This document shows positions 1-8,700 of a DNA stretch of 64,000 bases, in pieces. The stretch's first letter is position 1; every line of letters begins with the position of its first letter. Under the pieces are notes generated by a model, which saw only the letters and a program-made list of their open reading frames with translations, ran no database searches and had not been told where the DNA came from. A program made the translations under genes and the position numbers. The stretch comes from an uncultured Ignavibacteriales bacterium. GTDB lineage: Bacteria > Bacteroidota > Ignavibacteria > Ignavibacteriales > Ignavibacteriaceae. The DNA lies in assembly GCA_903929035.1 (NCBI GenBank), contig CAIYTF010000127.1, positions 1-64,000 on the forward strand, written 5' to 3'.

Positions 1-71
1 CGTTGGTGGCTAAATAACTACGCGGCGTTAATTTGCCCCCCCCCCCCCCCATCAGGAGACTGAGTAGTTAC
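1..71. repeat. Right end of family-1 MITE-like repeat (copy E), truncated by the window start and containing a 15-bp poly-C tract
   Basis: aactacgcggcgt.aatttgccccc and caggagactgagtagttac match copies at 4118 and 26326. Confidence 0.75.
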
Positions 72-361
72 AAATATAGAAAAAATCGGGATAAATTTCG
101 TGATTATTGCTGAAATTTTTATACCACTAAATATTCTGCCGCTTTAAACCCATCGTTCACCGCCTATAATCATCGTTCACCGTGTTTTATCTTAATTCAT
201 CAGAAAAGTATTGCATATTTCTATATATTATAATAAGTTGAATATTATGTAATAATAATTCTATTTATATCATTGACATAAGATAAATATATACTAAAAT
301 ATTCTGTCGATTTGCCAATAATGTTTGTATAGAAAAATATTTAATTTTTTTCACTTTTCAC

Positions 362-392
362 TTGACAAGTGTTATTTTGTTCACTATGTTTG
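362..392 (+). promoter_or_regulatory. Bacteroidetes-type promoter (TTG, 20-nt spacer, TATGTTTG = TAnnTTTG) upstream of lexA
   Basis: TTG at 362-364 and TATGTTTG at 385-392. Confidence 0.6.
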
Positions 393-403
393 TAGTAAAC
401 AAA
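389..403. promoter_or_regulatory. Candidate LexA operator, inverted repeat TTTGT-AGTAA-ACAAA overlapping the promoter -7 element
   Basis: Palindrome 16 bp upstream of the lexA start. Confidence 0.4.
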
Positions 404-418
404 TGAGCACTATATTAT

Positions 419-1048
419 ATGAGTAAAAATTTATTAACGCCGCGTCAGCAAAAAGTACTCGAGTACATAACTTGGTACATACAAGAAAATGGTTTCCCTC
501 CGACACTCAGGGAAATAGGAGTTAAGTTTGAGATAACCTCAACAAATGGAGTGAAGCGTCACGTGGATGCCCTGCTGAAAAAAGGAGTCCTGACAAGAGG
601 AGTAAACACCAGCAGAACACTTAGCCTGACTAAGCCTGTATCATCAACAGAAAGTAAGTCGGCTCAACAAGTACCAATTGTAGGACGTGTGGCAGCAGGT
701 ATTCCGATTACTGCCTACGAAAACTTGGAAGGCAGCCTTTTAGTGGACAGCGCGTACTTGAAGAGCAAAGACAAACATTTCGCGCTTCAAGTAAAAGGCG
801 ATAGTATGATTGATGACGGCATATTTGAAGCTGACTATGTTATTATATGTCCTGCAGCAGCAGCTCGCCACAATGAGATTGTTGTTGCACGTTTACACGA
901 TGAAGCAACCGTGAAACGGTTCTATAACAAAAACGGTCTTGTGCAGTTATTACCTGCAAACAAGAAATATAAACCCATTGCTATTAACAATTTCGATGAA
1001 TTTTCGATAATTGGAATAGTTGTGGGAGTAATGAGATGGATAAGATGA
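419..1048 (+). CDS. lexA: LexA repressor (S24 peptidase, SOS regulator)
   Basis: N-terminal LexA wHTH (LTPRQQKVLEYI...GFPPTLREIG), VAAGIP cleavage-site region, GDSM catalytic serine, VVARL..EATVKR. Confidence 0.95.
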   Translation: MSKNLLTPRQQKVLEYITWYIQENGFPPTLREIGVKFEITSTNGVKRHVDALLKKGVLTRGVNTSRTLSLTKPVSSTESKSAQQVPIVGRVAAGIPITAYENLEGSLLVDSAYLKSKDKHFALQVKGDSMIDDGIFEADYVIICPAAAARHNEIVVARLHDEATVKRFYNKNGLVQLLPANKKYKPIAINNFDEFSIIGIVVGVMRWIR

Positions 1049-1066
1049 TTTTTTTAAGGAAACCAG

Positions 1067-1318
1067 ATGTATAAATCTGAAATTTTTGCCAAGGCAATGG
1101 CAAATGGTATGAAAGTACGCTTTTATTATAACCTGCAAGAAGAAGTAATATACCCGTATTTCATAATCACTGAAGAAGATGGCACTAAAGCCTTATACGG
1201 CAAGTCAAAGGAAGATAAGAAAGTGAAGAAATACGATTTTAAACGAATTGTAAATATAAGGCTGCTGCCAAATGAGCACTTTATCCCGCTGATCCCGATA
1301 ACAACATTATTTAACTAA
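1067..1318 (+). CDS. Small protein, possibly a standalone WYL-like domain
   Basis: 18 bp after lexA; pattern MKVRFYY...VYPYFI...DGTKALYGKS..KKYDFKRIVNIRLL resembles the WYL domain core. Confidence 0.5.
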   Translation: MYKSEIFAKAMANGMKVRFYYNLQEEVIYPYFIITEEDGTKALYGKSKEDKKVKKYDFKRIVNIRLLPNEHFIPLIPITTLFN

Positions 1319-1338
1319 TTATAAAAGAAGGTGTTAGT

Positions 1339-1779
1339 ATGAATCATAGAAAAGAACTTATCGATACGTTAGTAGCTCAATTTTGGGCTGACGGTTACAA
1401 AATAGTTCACCGCAAATTTGGTAACTATTTAACAGACCCTCCTAAAATAGGCGAGTTTCAGATTGATATATTAGCCCGAAAAGGCAATCGTTTCGCGATG
1501 GGAATTGTCCTTGAGGAAAAAGATTTTTGGAATAACAATCTCGCGGAAATGTTTAATTTCTTGGCAACACGGAAATCCAAATTTGCCAATGCCGCTTCGC
1601 TTTTGTATATCGGTGTTGAACCGAGTTTATACGTGAAACTGGCAGGTATTCTATATAAAATGGATAAGAATATTTCGATTAACATTCGTTCATTCCCGCT
1701 TCAGTTGATTCCTGAACTAACGTTGATGAACGGAACTCAAAAACATCAGGAAGCCACAGCGGCAACATTCTTTCGTTAA
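1339..1779 (+). CDS. Small protein with possible PD-(D/E)XK nuclease-like core
   Basis: 20 bp after preceding ORF; IDILARKGNRFAMGIVLEEKD fits D-xn-(D/E)xK. Confidence 0.45.
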   Translation: MNHRKELIDTLVAQFWADGYKIVHRKFGNYLTDPPKIGEFQIDILARKGNRFAMGIVLEEKDFWNNNLAEMFNFLATRKSKFANAASLLYIGVEPSLYVKLAGILYKMDKNISINIRSFPLQLIPELTLMNGTQKHQEATAATFFR

Positions 1780-1855
1780 TCGTAACTATTTTTTGGCGGG
1801 ACACGTACTCATATTTATGTCGCGCAGAATTTTGACTGTTTCAGGAAACTATAGA

Positions 1856-4066
1856 TTATATTTTTGAAATGTCAATGGAACCATCCCATTCGGGAGGGAT
1901 ACCAGAGGATTGTAAATTTTTTATTCGTTTCATAAAAAGTAGAGATGCAAGATCATTGGGCTGCAGTGTAAGAGCCAAAGTAAACTCTTCAAATGCCGCA
2001 TCGAATTGTTGCACGAAATAATGCTGAAGTCCTGTCTGGAAATGCCTGTAATATGATTCAAGTGCTTCTGAGAGCGGTTCATCTTCAGCAAAACCAAATA
2101 CTTCATAAACCCTCACAGGCATTGTGCGTCCCTTTACAATAATTGAATCTAAAAGGCGCGTTCTGAACTTATTCTTTGTCAGATGCAGGTAAGTAGCTTC
2201 CGAAACAAGCAGGCGCGTTCCGTATAGTTGATTAGCTCCCTCGAGTCGTGAAGCGAGATTCGCGTTATCACCCAATACCGTGTAATCGAATACTTGAGCC
2301 GAGCCTATATTTCCAACTACCACATCCCCTGTGTTAATACCTATACGACACCGTAAAACCGGTAAGCCTTCGCTTGCCCATACTTTATTCAACTTCACCA
2401 AAGCCTCTTGCATTTTTAGTCCGGAAATAACTGCAGCATCCGCGTGCTTTTCAAGATAAAGAGGAGCACCAAACTCTGCCATTATGCCGTCACCAAGATA
2501 CTTATCGATGATTCCTGCGTTTTCAAAAATGACGAGTGTCATTTCGGTCAAATAGCTATTTACTATCCGAACTAATACTTTTGGTTCCATCTTTTCCGAT
2601 ATTGTAGTAAAGCCTTCAATATCACTAAAAAGAATAGTCAACACCCTGTTTTCACCACCTAATTTAAGTTGATCAGGATTATTAACCAAGTTATCCACAA
2701 CTTTGGTTGGAATATATTTAGAAAACGCGCCGCGTATGAAAGCCTGATCTTTTGTAATCAGCGAATGCAGAACTACTAAATATGATAAGCTAATGATTGT
2801 ACCGCAAATAAAGACTGTAACTAACGGAAATAATCGAAAATGCTGCATCTGCTGCAAAGTCAACCCGATCATCCCGCCGTAAATAATAAACGTCGCGATA
2901 AAAAATAAACTATTGCTCTTAAGAATTGCAGAGCCATATAATAACAGACTAATTCCCAAGAGCAATTCAATAATTTCAAGAAGACTCCACTTTGTATAAA
3001 ACGAGTTAGTCAGAAAAGAATTCATTAATGCCGCGTGGATTGCAACTAAAGGAACATTTTTCTCTAACGGTGTCTGTCCGAGATCCGAAATTCCGATTGA
3101 GATATCGCCAATAAAAATAAACTTCCCCTCGAAAAAATCCAGTAATTGACTTGTATTGTCAGGGTCATTTGCAAGTTCAACAACTTTATGAGCTTCCACC
3201 ATTTGCGGTGTTTTCTCCCATTCAGCAGGATAAGGAATAAATACCAGCCCCTGATCATCAATAGGAATATACAAGTCACGAACAAGTTCACTCCCCTTTA
3301 TGGCGGGAATTCGAACATAATTTCCCCAATTTATTTCAATTTTATTGGGCGGCACTTTAACATAATTCAAAAACATTGATAATGCAGTAGCCGGTAAATA
3401 TGATGAATCGATCTTTAGTATCAGTGGGAGATGCCGGGAGATACCATCAGGGTCCGATTCAGCAGATATGTGAGAATGCCCCGCCACATAATCATACAGC
3501 ATAGGAAGTTGCGAAAGCACACGAACTCCATAATACGGGTGTCCTTGTCCAAATTCTACCGGACTGAACAAAAATTCGTTATGCAATTTTTTATAATATG
3601 GTTCATCTTTCCATTCAAAATTTATTGGTTCTGTTGATAGCCTAAACCCCGCGGGCAAAACAGCACAGCCAAGAGTTCCAAGAGATTCAGAGAAAAGCGA
3701 ATCGGCAACAGGCGCAGATGGAGCTGAAAAAATAATATCGTAAAATACCGATTCCGGATTGAATTGTGCTAAGATGCAATTCAATTTAGCAAGAAATATC
3801 CTATCAAGATAGTTATGACCAAAATATGAATATGTGCTATTCGTCAGGTTTACATACGCGATCTTATTACTAATAGGCGGACCTTCGCCACGCTCGATGC
3901 AATATTTATAAAAGAAATCAGTTGCCTTGTAATCGAGCGTATTCCATAAAGGATTCGCGAAGAATAAGATACAGCATATTATAACGAATACAATTCCGCC
4001 GCTAAAAGAAATTGATTTTATGATATTCTTATTTTTGAAATTCAATCTCATATTTCCGTATAACAC
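1856..4066 (-). CDS. CHASE2-domain class III adenylate/guanylate cyclase
   Basis: N-terminal TM and CHASE2-like region, three further TM segments, cyclase domain (LTILFSDIEGFTTISE, GDGIMAEFGAP, RIGINTGDVVVGNIGS). Confidence 0.9.
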   Translation of the reverse strand: MLYGNMRLNFKNKNIIKSISFSGGIVFVIICCILFFANPLWNTLDYKATDFFYKYCIERGEGPPISNKIAYVNLTNSTYSYFGHNYLDRIFLAKLNCILAQFNPESVFYDIIFSAPSAPVADSLFSESLGTLGCAVLPAGFRLSTEPINFEWKDEPYYKKLHNEFLFSPVEFGQGHPYYGVRVLSQLPMLYDYVAGHSHISAESDPDGISRHLPLILKIDSSYLPATALSMFLNYVKVPPNKIEINWGNYVRIPAIKGSELVRDLYIPIDDQGLVFIPYPAEWEKTPQMVEAHKVVELANDPDNTSQLLDFFEGKFIFIGDISIGISDLGQTPLEKNVPLVAIHAALMNSFLTNSFYTKWSLLEIIELLLGISLLLYGSAILKSNSLFFIATFIIYGGMIGLTLQQMQHFRLFPLVTVFICGTIISLSYLVVLHSLITKDQAFIRGAFSKYIPTKVVDNLVNNPDQLKLGGENRVLTILFSDIEGFTTISEKMEPKVLVRIVNSYLTEMTLVIFENAGIIDKYLGDGIMAEFGAPLYLEKHADAAVISGLKMQEALVKLNKVWASEGLPVLRCRIGINTGDVVVGNIGSAQVFDYTVLGDNANLASRLEGANQLYGTRLLVSEATYLHLTKNKFRTRLLDSIIVKGRTMPVRVYEVFGFAEDEPLSEALESYYRHFQTGLQHYFVQQFDAAFEEFTLALTLQPNDLASLLFMKRIKNLQSSGIPPEWDGSIDISKI

Positions 4067-4117
4067 CTTTTTTTATTGATATGAATGATACAAAATATAT
4101 CCAATAGTCCCAAAAAG

Positions 4118-4382
4118 ATAACTACTCAGCCTGTTCTTGAATTTGTCCCAGCGGGACTAAATTTGAATAACCGTGAGTGCTAACTCACGGAAAAGTAAGC
4201 CCAAACAAATAACGTCCCCGAAAGGGGCGAACTAATGCGGCGTGAATTTGCCCCCTTCGGGGACATAGATGCTTTTTATCATTCTCCCGTGAGTTGTCAC
4301 TCACGGTTATTCAAATTTAGTCCCGTTGGGACATAATATCCGTAACGAATATTTTCTTGATTTCAGGAGACTGAGTAGTTAC
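4118..4382. repeat. Family-1 MITE-like multi-hairpin element, copy A (265 bp)
   Basis: TIR ATAACTACTCAG / CTGAGTAGTTAC; flanking direct repeat CCAAAAAG at 4110-4117 and 4383-4390; homologous to 26326-26594 and 39382-39613. Confidence 0.9.
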
Positions 4383-4549
4383 CCAAAAAGATATTTGAAG
4401 ATGGATGTACAACAATAAACAGTTTCTTGTATTATTTCAATTATTTGCTATTTTTTGCAGGTGAATAAAGTTGTTTTTTAGCAAATTACTTTGATATTCA
4501 CTCAAACTATAAAACATTCCGACTTTTAAACTTTTTTGATTGCGGTTTA

Positions 4550-4680
4550 CCGTGCTATGTTTCGATATTGACACAAAAAACAACATAGATTTCCTAACGG
4601 AAAAACGGGATCGGCTTTTGTTTATTTTCTACAAACCTCAATCTCCTAACGGAGATTTGTTAGAGTACCTAAACAGTTAC
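4550..4680. repeat. Family-2 MITE-like element, diverged/truncated copy, right terminus intact
   Basis: Ends ...CTCCTAACGGAG...GTACCTAAACAGTTAC, as in the 5180-5433 copy; left boundary uncertain. Confidence 0.55.
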
Positions 4681-4683
4681 AAA

Positions 4684-4960
4684 AAAATAACGATTAAGAA
4701 TACTTTTATTTTAGAACGCGAGCCGGATGGCCAATTTGAACAGGTCGGGGATATTTTTATTTCGAGATTTCTTAGGAAAAATGTTGGAGATAATGAAGAC
4801 GGGTTGGTTAATAAGTTGGTAGATGGGTTGGTAGATAACCAAAAAAAGATATTGCAGTTGATACGTGCAAATCCAAAAATTTCCATAAAAGATTTGTCAA
4901 CTAAAATTAATATTTCTAAAAGTTATACGAACACCACAAAATATCTTGACATAAAAAACA
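4684..4960 (+). pseudogene. C-terminal remnant of an AlbA_2/RecG-like ATP-binding transcriptional regulator
   Basis: GDIFISRFLRKNVGDNEDGLVNKLVDGLVDNQKKILQLIRANPKISIKDLSTKINISKS resembles the C-terminal linker-wHTH; no N-terminal part; begins right after the family-2 repeat end. Confidence 0.5.
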
Positions 4961-5125
4961 AAGATTTACATTGTAATACTATAATCACGCGAAGGCTAAA
5001 AGAATGCCCGCGTGCAAGTGTTTGCCCGCGAATAGGTTTTACATCATATAAATTTAACCTTCGCGGTCTTCGGGTAAAGTTGTTTTCGAGACAATAACTC
5101 GTTATTCTGGCGTGATTTACTGAAG

Positions 5126-5179
5126 CTAAACTTTTAAAATATATCTTCGATAATATAGTGTAACCTTTATTATTTTTTT
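5126..5179 (+). repeat. Leader repeat L1 upstream of the T9SS cargo gene
   Basis: ctaaacttttaaaatatatcttcgataat...cctttattattttttt, repeated at 5512. Confidence 0.75.
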
Positions 5180-5433
5180 GTAACTATTTAGGTAGTCTTA
5201 CTATTCTCCGTTAGGAGAAAAATGTTTGTAAAAAAAAGCAAAACCACAAGTCTATTTTTCCCGTTAGAGCCTGTCCCGTTTCACGGGAGAATATATGTCG
5301 TTTTAGGGACAGGTAACGAACAAAACATATATTCCCTACGGGAAATCACGGCTGCACGTGGTATGTTTTTTCTACAAACATTTATTCCCTATCGGGAAAC
5401 AAAAAATACTCGTTTTTTTACCTAAACAGTTAC
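5180..5433. repeat. Family-2 MITE-like element (254 bp) with perfect 8-bp TSD
   Basis: TIR GTAACTATTTAGGT / ACCTAAACAGTTAC; TSD ATTTTTTT at 5172-5179 and 5434-5441; core matches 22747-22934 in inverse orientation. Confidence 0.92.
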
Positions 5434-5511
5434 ATTTTTTTAATATAATTTGAAAGAAAAGAGCTATGAAGAATTCACCAAAAATATTTTCCTCTTCCCC
5501 CCTAAACTTTT

Positions 5512-5580
5512 AAAATATATCTTCGATAATGTGTTGTGTCCTTTACTATTTTTTTTAATTTATTTGAAAGGAAAGAACGA
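5512..5580 (+). repeat. Leader repeat L2, an uninterrupted copy of L1
   Basis: ctaaacttttaaaatatatcttcgataat...cctttactattttttttaatttatttgaaagg then ATG at 5580. Confidence 0.75.
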
Positions 5581-5626
5581 TGAAAAGTTCACGGATGTGT
5601 TTCGTGATAATGGCTGTATGCCATTC

Positions 5627-5666
5627 CGGTCAGTTCTCTAAAAGGGAATGACCGTGTATTTTTTTT
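5627..5666 (+). terminator. Rho-independent terminator/attenuator-like hairpin upstream of the T9SS cargo gene
   Basis: CGGTCA-g-TTCTC-taaaa-GGGAA-TGACCG followed by tgtaTTTTTTTT. Confidence 0.65.
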
Positions 5667-5767
5667 GTTTTTTGAGAGTAAACAATAACATATAAACTAC
5701 TCCCAAAAATTTTCTCTGTTTTTTTAACTAAACTAATTTTTAAAATTTAATTTGAAAGGATAATACG

Positions 5768-8700
5768 ATGATTAATTCACGGTCAAATTTTGCGTGGCTC
5801 GTTATGAGCTTTCTTCTATTCTTTAGTATAGAAGCTTTCTCTGCAGATGCAGTTACTGCTCCAGTTGCTGCGAACAATATACTTGCAGGTAGTACTTATA
5901 ATATAACATGGACCATTACAACAACTCCTGCCGGTAATGTTACAATAAAATATTCCCCATCGGGCACATTCCCGAATGCTGACAATGTGACGCTTACTAC
6001 TGGTACTATTGCTGTTGGTATAGGAACATATTCGTGGACTGTTCCCAGTACAGTTTCAACAGGTTGTAAAATACAAATTGTTGATGGTACTCCGACTACA
6101 ATAGTCAGTGGTGCCTTTAATGTTGTTACTTCCCCAACTTTAACTGGACCTACAGCTACACTTGCTTCATTAACCCCAGCTATTACTTGGGGTGCTGTTA
6201 CTAATGCGACCGGATATGACTATCAAATTTCGACCGCATCAGATTTTTCTGCTATTGTGTATTCAACTTCAGTGGGTGCTGTTGTAACAAGTAACGTACC
6301 CGCATCAACGCTCATAAATAATACTATTTATTATGTGCGGATTCGAGCACAAGCAGCTACAGCAATTACCGGTGCTTGGAGTTCGACTTGGCAATTTTCA
6401 ACAACCCCTATTATTACTTTCCCGAGTGGAGGTGCTGCTCTTGTTGCCGGTAACACGTACAATATAACGTGGGGCACGTTTGGCCTTACCGGTGCTGCAG
6501 GTGCTGCTTTAATAGAATTTGCACCGAATGGTGGTGCCTATGTTACAGTTACTGCTGCAGCTTCTGCTCAATCAGGAACATATTCTTGGTTAGTTCCGGC
6601 AACTGCTTCAGCTTCAGCAACCAATACAATTAGGATAACTGACGCTGCTGGTAGCACTACAGTGTTGACCAGTAATGCATTTACTATCCTTACTGCAAAT
6701 GCCACGGATTTAGTGCAGGTTGTATTTGCAAATGGTGTGAATTTTGCTTGGGCTCCTGTCGTAGCAACCACTAGTGATATTCAAATTGGTACCGCTTCTG
6801 ATTTTCTCAGCGGCATTGTTTATTCTGCAAGTTTACTAAGTAATTCAACTACCACGTTAAACGTAAGCGGCGGTTTGTTTCAAAATAATACCAAATATTA
6901 TTGGCGAATTAAATCAAGCCCAAATGCTTGGACGACAACGATAGCAACAGGCAATTTCTGGACAATACCGGGAAATGCCAATCTCCTCCTGCCGGTAGCC
7001 GATGCTGTGGATATTCCGTTAAAGCCGACTTTTACGTGGAGTCCTGTACCCGGGATGAATAACTATCAAGTTATTTATGCAGATAATCCCGGTTTTACCG
7101 GTGGTGTGACATCAGCTGTTCTTACTACGAACACGGTAACATTAGGTTCAGACTTAATTCCTAATTTTTACTATTATTGGAAAGTGAAAGCCTACAATTC
7201 AGCTAATACAGCCAATTTTAGTATAAGCGATGTAAGAAAGTTTATCACTGCATCACCGCTTACCGCACCTACGTTAGGAACACCATCGGCTTTAGCCCTG
7301 GAGGTTTCAATTACCCCCACACTTGCGTGGAGCGGTGTCACCAATGCTGAAGGCTATAGTATTCAAATTGCTGCCGATGCAGCGTTTGCAGCAATTGTCT
7401 ATTCAGGCACAACAACTGAAGTATCCAATACCGTCCTGTCTCCATTATCCTATAATACTACCTATTATTGGAGAGTCAAAGCAACAAAGACAAATGGATT
7501 AGATGCGAGTGTATGGAGTGCGGTAAGAAGTTTTACGACAAAAGTACTCTCAATTCCTGTTCTTGCTCTGCCGGCAGATAATGCAGCGGGTGTTCCTATA
7601 CTCCCCACTCTTTCCTGGGGTGCCGTTCCCGTCAGTGAGGGATATACCGTGCAATTTGCTACGCTTCCTGATTTTACAACCGGCTTAGTACAATTCTCCG
7701 CAGGGAATAACATTAAGTTTACTGTTCCCGTAGGCTCCGAATTATCCCCTAATTTGGTCTATTATTGGCGGGTTCAGGCAACAAAACTTGATGGAAAAAC
7801 AAGCGAATGGAGTACCATAAGAAGTTTTACCACTAATATGGCTCCTCCAATTCTTGCATACCCTCTCGATGACCCAAGTCCTTATGTTCCTATAAGCTAT
7901 TTGCGTGTACCATACAAGTGGCAGAGTGTAGCCGGTGCTTCTTTTTATGATTTGCAGGTGTGCAAAAGCAAGTCTTTTACTACTACTGATTTGAAAACAT
8001 ATTCAAATATTGCCGCTGTTGCAGCAATGCCTGTTATTACCTATACCCCTTCTGACTTTCTTGAGACCGGAACAGTGTACTTTTGGCGCGTACGGGTTAA
8101 AATAGGATCTGTAACATCTGAATATTCAACTCCCTGGGAATTCAAGACAGGTGCAGCGAGTACTTCCATCCCCGGTGGTGATTTAAATGCTACAATATTA
8201 TTTGACCATGCCAACGGCAGAATATCCCAAATTAAATATAAAGCGGCAGGCGGTGGTTCCGATAAACAAATTCTTAATATTAATTTAAATGATAAGAATA
8301 AAACCGGTTTATGCAGAATCAATAGCGAAACTAATACAAAATTAGCCTCTTGGGATGAAACAACATCTCCTAATACCTATGTGTATAACTATGAGAATAC
8401 CTTGTATGGTGCTAAGACTGATTCTATAGTTTGGGGAACAAGCGGAATAGAAGTATATGTCAAACTTAAATTAGATGCAAATAAACAAGCCAACGTAAAT
8501 GCTTCGTTTATGCCGGGCGGAAATATGACGCCGATTTCAGACTATATTATGATTGATTCGGCAGTAACCGCAGCCGGTGATTTGAAAATATCCAAGTATA
8601 ATCTCAATTATTTATCGGGAACAACACCTGTTTATTCCGGTAAATCATCATTAGCCGCAATTTTTGATACAGATTATAGTGAATATTTCGGTTATAAAAG

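Noticed and set aside
1780-1800. cgtaactattttttgg as another family-2 terminus
   Set aside because: Only about 10 bp match with no partner end found.
4540-5097. 185-aa ORF as an intact gene
   Set aside because: Its 5' part lies in a family-2 repeat and its 3' part in palindromic intergenic sequence; only the middle resembles a regulator tail, so it is reported as a pseudogene fragment.
5222-5641. ORFs 5222-5425 and 5450-5641
   Set aside because: They are translations of the family-2 repeat and the leader duplication, with no protein-like character.
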